A stretch of DNA of 8,597 bases from Oscillospiraceae bacterium (GTDB taxonomy: Bacteria > Bacillota > Clostridia > Oscillospirales > Oscillospiraceae), in the NCBI GenBank assembly GCA_016292445.1, contig JAEDIN010000051.1, forward strand, positions 1 through 8,597. The letters run 5' to 3'. Position 1 is the stretch's first letter. Each line of letters starts with the position of its first letter. The translations under genes were made by a program, and so were the position numbers. Below are positions 5,511 through 8,597 of this stretch, piece after piece. The notes beneath the pieces are model-generated. The model was not told where the DNA came from and made no database searches. It saw nothing but the letters and a program-made list of their open reading frames with translations.

Positions 5511-6974
5511 GTGAAGCTGTATCTTATCGGTCACGATTATAAATATGCCGCAGAGCAAATGCTTTTATCGCTTTATCCAGCCGAGCGTCCCGAGTACCCG
5601 GAGGGCAAGCCGGAGGGCGACAGGGTCGAGCTCAGCCTGCATGAGGGAGATAAATTTTTCACCTGCGTGTGCCGTTTGTTTACCGGCGGAAAAATGTATC
5701 CCGGCAGGTCGGCATTCAATTCCGCGCTCGCCGTTGACGACATAAGCCGTGACAAGCTTTGCAATCGTATTATCAAAAACGCCTTTTACCGTGCCGCTCT
5801 CCGCTCGGGTCATCAGCGTCCGGCATGGGGCGCACTGACCGGTGTAAGACCCGGCAAGTTGTTTTGTTCGATTATGGAGGAAGGCGATGCCGAAACGGCG
5901 ATGAAACGCTTTATCTCGGAGTATGATGTAAGCCCCGAGCGCGCCGCCTTGTGCCGCGACACCTCGCTTGTCACCCGCTCCGTCGCCGAAAGCCTCGGCA
6001 AAAAGGATATCTGCCTTTATGTCGGTATACCCTTCTGCCCGACAAGATGCTCGTATTGCAGCTTCGTGAGCCAGTCGGTGGAAAAGAGCATGAAGCTCAT
6101 CCCGCCGTTTCTCGACGCACTCATGCAGGAAATAGACGCCGCGGCAAAGGCGGTGAATGAATTGGGACTGCGCGTTATATCAATATATATGGGCGGCGGC
6201 ACTCCCACGACGCTGAGCGCCGCACAGCTCGACAGGCTCTGCACTAAGCTTGAGGATCGCTTTGACCTCGGCAGTCTGCGCGAATACACCGTTGAGGCAG
6301 GCAGACCCGACACCATAACCGAAGAAAAGCTGCGTGTGCTGAAGGCTCACGGCGTTGACAGAGTGAGCGTAAATCCGCAGACGATGGTCGATTCCGTGCT
6401 CGATGCCATCGGCAGGAGGCACAGCTCTCAGGATATCGTTGACGCGCTGGGAAAGGTGCGCAATGTCGGCGGTATGGCGGTAAACATGGACCTTATCGCC
6501 GGTCTTACCTCGGACACGGTTTCGGGTTTTGAGGAAACGCTGGGCAAAGTGATAGCCCTTGAGCCGGAGAATATTACCGTGCACACGCTGTCACTCAAAA
6601 AAGGCTCGCGCATAACCCTTGAGGGCTGCCGGCTGCCCACGGCGGCAGAGGTCTCCCGTATGCTTGACCTTGCCGGTGAAGCCCTGCCCAAGGCAGGCTA
6701 CTTCCCTTACTACCTCTACCGTCAAAAATTCATGTCCGGCGGCTTTGAGAATGTGGGCTGGGCAAAGAGGGATTATGTAAACTTATACAATGTCTGCATC
6801 ATGGAGGAGCTTTGCTCGATAATCGCAGTCGGAGGCGGCGGCTCTACCAAGCTCGTTTCCGAGGGTTCGGGCAGGAATATCCGGCTTTTTGCCCCGAAGT
6901 ATCCTGCCGAATATATATCCGGTATTGAAAAAACCTGCTCGGAAAAGCAGGGTATCATAGATTTCTATAAATAG
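5511..6974 (+). CDS. hemZ: HemZ-family radical SAM protein
   Basis: This 487-residue protein matches the length and order of HemZ, the oxygen-independent coproporphyrinogen dehydrogenase-like radical SAM family of Firmicutes. An N-terminal family-specific region (1-160) contains AWGALTGVRPGKL (105-117). The radical SAM core has the iron-sulfur motif PFCPTRCSYC with Cys176, Cys180 and Cys183, MGGGTPT (227-233) for SAM binding, and VNPQTM (287-292). The C-terminal part has YYLYRQK (400-406) and GFENVGWAK (411-419). The family is expected to carry out SAM-dependent oxidation in tetrapyrrole synthesis, but HemZ activity is less well proven than HemN. GTG at 5511 is chosen because AAGGAG lies 7 nt upstream; the open frame reaching back to 5424 crosses the promoter. 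The kinase gene follows after 12 bases. Confidence 0.92.
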   Translation: MKLYLIGHDYKYAAEQMLLSLYPAERPEYPEGKPEGDRVELSLHEGDKFFTCVCRLFTGGKMYPGRSAFNSALAVDDISRDKLCNRIIKNAFYRAALRSGHQRPAWGALTGVRPGKLFCSIMEEGDAETAMKRFISEYDVSPERAALCRDTSLVTRSVAESLGKKDICLYVGIPFCPTRCSYCSFVSQSVEKSMKLIPPFLDALMQEIDAAAKAVNELGLRVISIYMGGGTPTTLSAAQLDRLCTKLEDRFDLGSLREYTVEAGRPDTITEEKLRVLKAHGVDRVSVNPQTMVDSVLDAIGRRHSSQDIVDALGKVRNVGGMAVNMDLIAGLTSDTVSGFEETLGKVIALEPENITVHTLSLKKGSRITLEGCRLPTAAEVSRMLDLAGEALPKAGYFPYYLYRQKFMSGGFENVGWAKRDYVNLYNVCIMEELCSIIAVGGGGSTKLVSEGSGRNIRLFAPKYPAEYISGIEKTCSEKQGIIDFYK

Positions 6975-6986
6975 GGGGAATTAATC

Positions 6987-7919
6987 ATGGCATATCAGCT
7001 CAGTGATATCAATTTCAAAACAGTCGCAGACCCCAAGGGGTTTATCGAGGAGTGCGATGAGGTCTACCGCAGGCGAGTCGAGACCGCCGCCGATAAAATT
7101 ATCGAGAACCGCAAGAACAGCCCCATCGTCCTGCTGTCCGGCCCCTCAGGCTCCGGCAAGACGACTACCGCGCGCAAGATCAGCGAGGCTCTCGAGCGTA
7201 GGGGCGTTCACGCCCACTATGTCGGCATGGACGATTACTTCAAGACCGTTGACCCTGCTACCGCGCCCCGTTCCGCGGAGGGTGAGATAGACCTTGAATC
7301 GCCTCTGTGCCTCGATATGGAGCTCCTGAACGAGCATTTTACGATGCTCGGCGAGGGGAAGCGCATTTTTGTACCCAAGTACGAATTCTCCCGTCAGATG
7401 CGTATTCTTGAACCGTCCAAATCCATTAAGCTCAAAAAGGATGAGATTGTGGTTTTCGAGGGCATACACGCGCTCAACGACATGATAACCGAGCGTCATC
7501 CCGAGGCATTCAAGCTGTATATCTCGGCAAGGAGCAATGTCGAGTTTAACGGCTCGGTCGTGTTCAAGGGCACTTGGTTCAGACTTGTGCGCCGCACGGT
7601 GCGTGACTATAACTTCCGCGGTGCTGATCCGGCGGTCACGATGAGCATGTGGGCAAATGTCCGTCACGGTGAAAAGGCGTACATTTCCCCGTTCAAGAAC
7701 AAGGCAAACTACCAGTTTGACTCCTCCTTCCCCTACGAGGTAGCGGTCATGAACCGCACGGCGACAAAGCTCTTTTCCTCCATACCCGAGGGCATCGAGC
7801 GTTACGACGAGCTGCGCAGCGTGCTTCCCGCGATTCAGCTTTTCGGCGAGATTGACGAGAGCCTTGTCGCTCCGGATGCGCTGATAAGAGAGTTCATCGG
7901 TGGCGGCGAATACGACTGA
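6987..7919 (+). CDS. Uridine kinase-like P-loop nucleoside kinase
   Basis: This 310-residue protein belongs to the phosphoribulokinase/uridine kinase family. Walker A is GPSGSGKTT (52-60), the acceptor-site motif is MDDYFK (81-86), the Walker-B-type segment is VVFEGIHALN (155-164), and the lid-like region has RLVRRTVRDYNFRG (199-212). The family phosphorylates a nucleoside (uridine or cytidine) or a related hydroxyl substrate with ATP in the cytoplasm. It is longer than the roughly 210-residue classical Udk; residues 1-40 and 215-310 are extra, as in the larger clostridial nucleoside kinases that are often fused to TGS-like domains, though no such domain is seen here. The start is ATG 6987 with GGGGG 8 nt upstream overlapping the hemZ stop, so the two genes form an operon. 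Substrate is uncertain. Confidence 0.88.
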   Translation: MAYQLSDINFKTVADPKGFIEECDEVYRRRVETAADKIIENRKNSPIVLLSGPSGSGKTTTARKISEALERRGVHAHYVGMDDYFKTVDPATAPRSAEGEIDLESPLCLDMELLNEHFTMLGEGKRIFVPKYEFSRQMRILEPSKSIKLKKDEIVVFEGIHALNDMITERHPEAFKLYISARSNVEFNGSVVFKGTWFRLVRRTVRDYNFRGADPAVTMSMWANVRHGEKAYISPFKNKANYQFDSSFPYEVAVMNRTATKLFSSIPEGIERYDELRSVLPAIQLFGEIDESLVAPDALIREFIGGGEYD

Positions 7920-7959
7920 CGGCATAACGCCGCATTTTCCGTGAAAACCGGTTTCCACG
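7920..7959. other. Small hairpin and 20-bp imperfect palindrome
   Basis: Directly after the kinase stop lies CGGC-ATAAC-GCCG (7920-7932) followed by CATTTTCC. It is too short (4 bp) to be a convincing terminator. CGTGAAAACCGGTTTCCACG (7940-7959) follows, palindromic except for one mismatched pair, with no T-tract on either strand. It sits where the secreted-protein remnant (7960-8091) ends, so it may be a junction scar, a binding site or part of the kinase mRNA 3' end. Confidence 0.4.
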
Positions 7960-8091
7960 AAGAATGTGACTGGTGCTCCACGCGCTTACCCACTTGCCCT
8001 AGGAATCAGCCGATGCAGAGGATACGGGAAGCAAGTCAAACACCATGACCGATACAAGTACCATTGCCAAGATCTTTCTTGTTTTATTCAC
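7960..8091 (-). pseudogene. Secreted-protein gene remnant, signal peptide then TAG
   Basis: On the minus strand, AGGAGG (8100-8105) lies 8 nt before GTG at 8091. The frame encodes a 30-residue classical Sec signal peptide: basic MNKTRK, a hydrophobic core to about residue 22, then PVSSASA-DS with an AxA cleavage site, and TAG at 7999-8001. In frame past the stop, GKWVSAWSTS (7998-7969) resembles the first strand of secreted SGNH/GDSL hydrolases (WVGTWATS-type). After that the frame runs into unrelated residues and the end of the convergent kinase gene. The sequence shows a perfect start and signal but no mature protein; decay by nonsense mutation and 3' deletion is the inference. The SGNH origin is tentative. 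Its neighbour on the same strand is a sortase-anchored protein, so this may be debris of a surface-protein locus. Confidence 0.6.
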
Positions 8092-8130
8092 AGGGGATGC
8101 CTCCTACTTGACATAAACTTTTATCCCCTG
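8091..8130 (-). promoter_or_regulatory. Inverted repeat enclosing ribosome site
   Basis: CAGGGGAT (8130-8123 on the minus strand) pairs perfectly with ATCCCCTG (8098-8091). The second arm ends on the first base of the GTG start, and AGGAGG lies in the 24-nt loop. In RNA this could control access to the start codon; in DNA it could be an operator. It belongs to the decayed secreted-protein gene. Confidence 0.5.
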
Positions 8131-8233
8131 AGGTATAGTTATAAATTCCGGTTTATCTATTTAGCCCTCTGTAAACCCTGTATTTTCAAGGCTTTTCGCG
8201 TGCTTTATGCTCAAACCTTACATTTAGACAGAG
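8131..8233. other. AT-rich intergenic sequence, no clear element
   Basis: This stretch lies upstream of the secreted-protein remnant. It must have held that gene's minus-strand promoter, but I found no hexamer pair with acceptable spacing (TATAAC near 8137-8142 lacks a -35). No open frame with a ribosome site, no tRNA and no repeat was seen. Confidence 0.4.
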
Positions 8234-8271
8234 AAACACCCCGCAAGATTTTGTGGTCCTGCAGGGTGTTT
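8234..8271 (-). terminator. Terminator of sortase-anchored protein gene
   Basis: A 15-position stem pairs 8257-8271 with 8234-8248 around an 8-nt loop. Read on the minus strand its two imperfect pairs are G-U wobbles; on the plus strand the same positions are A-C mismatches. This favours the minus-strand RNA and so the gene ending at 8299. The tail is TTTCTCTGTCT, only moderately U-rich. Confidence 0.7.
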
Positions 8272-8298
8272 GCTATCTGTTTTTATGTTTTGTTCCGT

Positions 8299-8597
8299 TT
8301 ATTTTGTGCTTCTCCTGCGCTTGCTGTACACGCCTGTACCGATCACACCGAATCCGCCTGCAAACAGCAGAGCAATCCAAAGGAAGAGATTGCTGTTATC
8401 GCCTGTCTGCGGGCTCGTCGTTGTTCCGGCATTCGGGTTGCTTTCCTCCGGCTGGGTCGGTTCCGCCGGCTGGGTCGTGGATTTTGTATAGATGTTGGTA
8501 AAGCGCATATCTTCCGACTGCGGCGCTTCCCAATCGATCGCATCCCAGTCGATATCATAGCGCACACCGTCGTCCGTCTCCTCGCAGAGCGCGGGGA
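8299..8597 (-). CDS. Sortase-anchored surface protein, C-terminal part
   Basis: The frame is open to the right edge, so only the last 98 codons are present and the true start lies outside. A GTG at 8565 is internal, with no ribosome site. In order: an acidic, Trp-containing segment (DIDWDAIDWEAP, about residues 14-25 of the visible part), MRFTNIYTK (30-38), a Pro/Thr/Glu-rich wall-spanning stretch (39-60), the sorting motif SPQTGD (61-66), a hydrophobic helix (about 69-90) and a basic tail SKRRRSTK. This is a canonical cell-wall sorting signal, with SPQTG in place of LPXTG. FTNxY is the usual C-terminal strand of pilin-type isopeptide domains, in which the Asn is the cross-linked residue. The upstream protein may therefore be a Cna-B or Spy0128-like adhesin; that part is inference. 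A terminator follows at 8234-8271. Confidence 0.88.
   Translation of the reverse strand, partial: PALCEETDDGVRYDIDWDAIDWEAPQSEDMRFTNIYTKSTTQPAEPTQPEESNPNAGTTTSPQTGDNSNLFLWIALLFAGGFGVIGTGVYSKRRRSTK

Noticed and set aside
7146..7958. 270-residue minus-strand open frame
   Set aside because: Antisense to the kinase gene, with no family motifs; its start overlaps the palindrome and the remnant.
7960..8070. Possible riboswitch or other structured RNA (TGGTG/CACCA and ACTTGC/GCAAGT pairings, GGGAAGC)
   Set aside because: It lacks the cobalamin, SRP or other known cores, and the minus strand of the same bases encodes a signal peptide with a ribosome site, which explains the region better.
8108..8139. 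Plus-strand promoter TTGACA ... TATAGT
   Set aside because: The spacer is 20 nt, no plus-strand gene follows, and it coincides with the leader of the minus-strand remnant.

Overview
The window reads as chromosomal DNA from a gut-type member of the Clostridia, most like Oscillospiraceae/Ruminococcaceae. This is an inference from gene content, not a database match. The signs are moderate GC, AGGAGG-type ribosome sites, frequent GTG starts, a HemZ-type radical SAM protein, a DUF1461 membrane protein, DUF4037, and an SPQTG-type sortase signal. Genes are packed in short operons on both strands, with clear sigma-A promoters and strong intrinsic terminators.

Layout. (1) 2-94 is tRNA-Ser(GGA) on the minus strand. 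Its promoter overlaps the stop codon of a co-directional DUF1461/TIGR01906 (Lit-like) membrane protein gene (161-799). (2) 889-2588 is a plus-strand pair joined by an ATGA overlap: a TPR protein and a DUF4037 nucleotidyltransferase-like protein. A bidirectional terminator ends the pair. (3) 2639-3734, minus strand, is a hot-dog thioesterase with FlK-like active-site spacing followed by a P-loop ATPase; one base separates stop and start. (4) 3830-3933, minus strand, holds a short, apparently independent transcription unit: promoter, two tandem hairpins (one with a C-only loop) and a U-tract. It lies just upstream of the thioesterase promoter and is the best candidate here for something undescribed, a roughly 70-nt small RNA. 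(5) 4031-5218, minus strand, is a PLP-dependent aminotransferase of the LysN/MocR-like group with its own promoter, leader hairpin and terminator. (6) 5219-5510 is a divergent control region containing two short palindromes. (7) 5511-7919, plus strand, is hemZ followed by a uridine-kinase-like P-loop kinase. (8) 7920-8298 has no intact gene. It holds a decayed secreted-protein gene on the minus strand: a perfect ribosome site and a complete signal peptide, then TAG exactly after the predicted cleavage region, then a few codons resembling an SGNH-hydrolase start. (9) 8299 to the right edge is the C-terminus of a sortase-anchored surface protein on the minus strand.

How the genes work together. 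Most units look independent housekeeping or metabolic genes: haem-type radical SAM chemistry, nucleoside phosphorylation, amino-acid transamination, acyl-CoA hydrolysis. The linked pairs, where overlap or spacing implies co-translation, are TPR/DUF4037, thioesterase/ATPase and hemZ/kinase. Three minus-strand genes concern the cell surface: the Lit-like enzyme, the sortase-anchored protein and the secreted-protein remnant. No CRISPR array, insertion sequence, prophage or integrase was seen.
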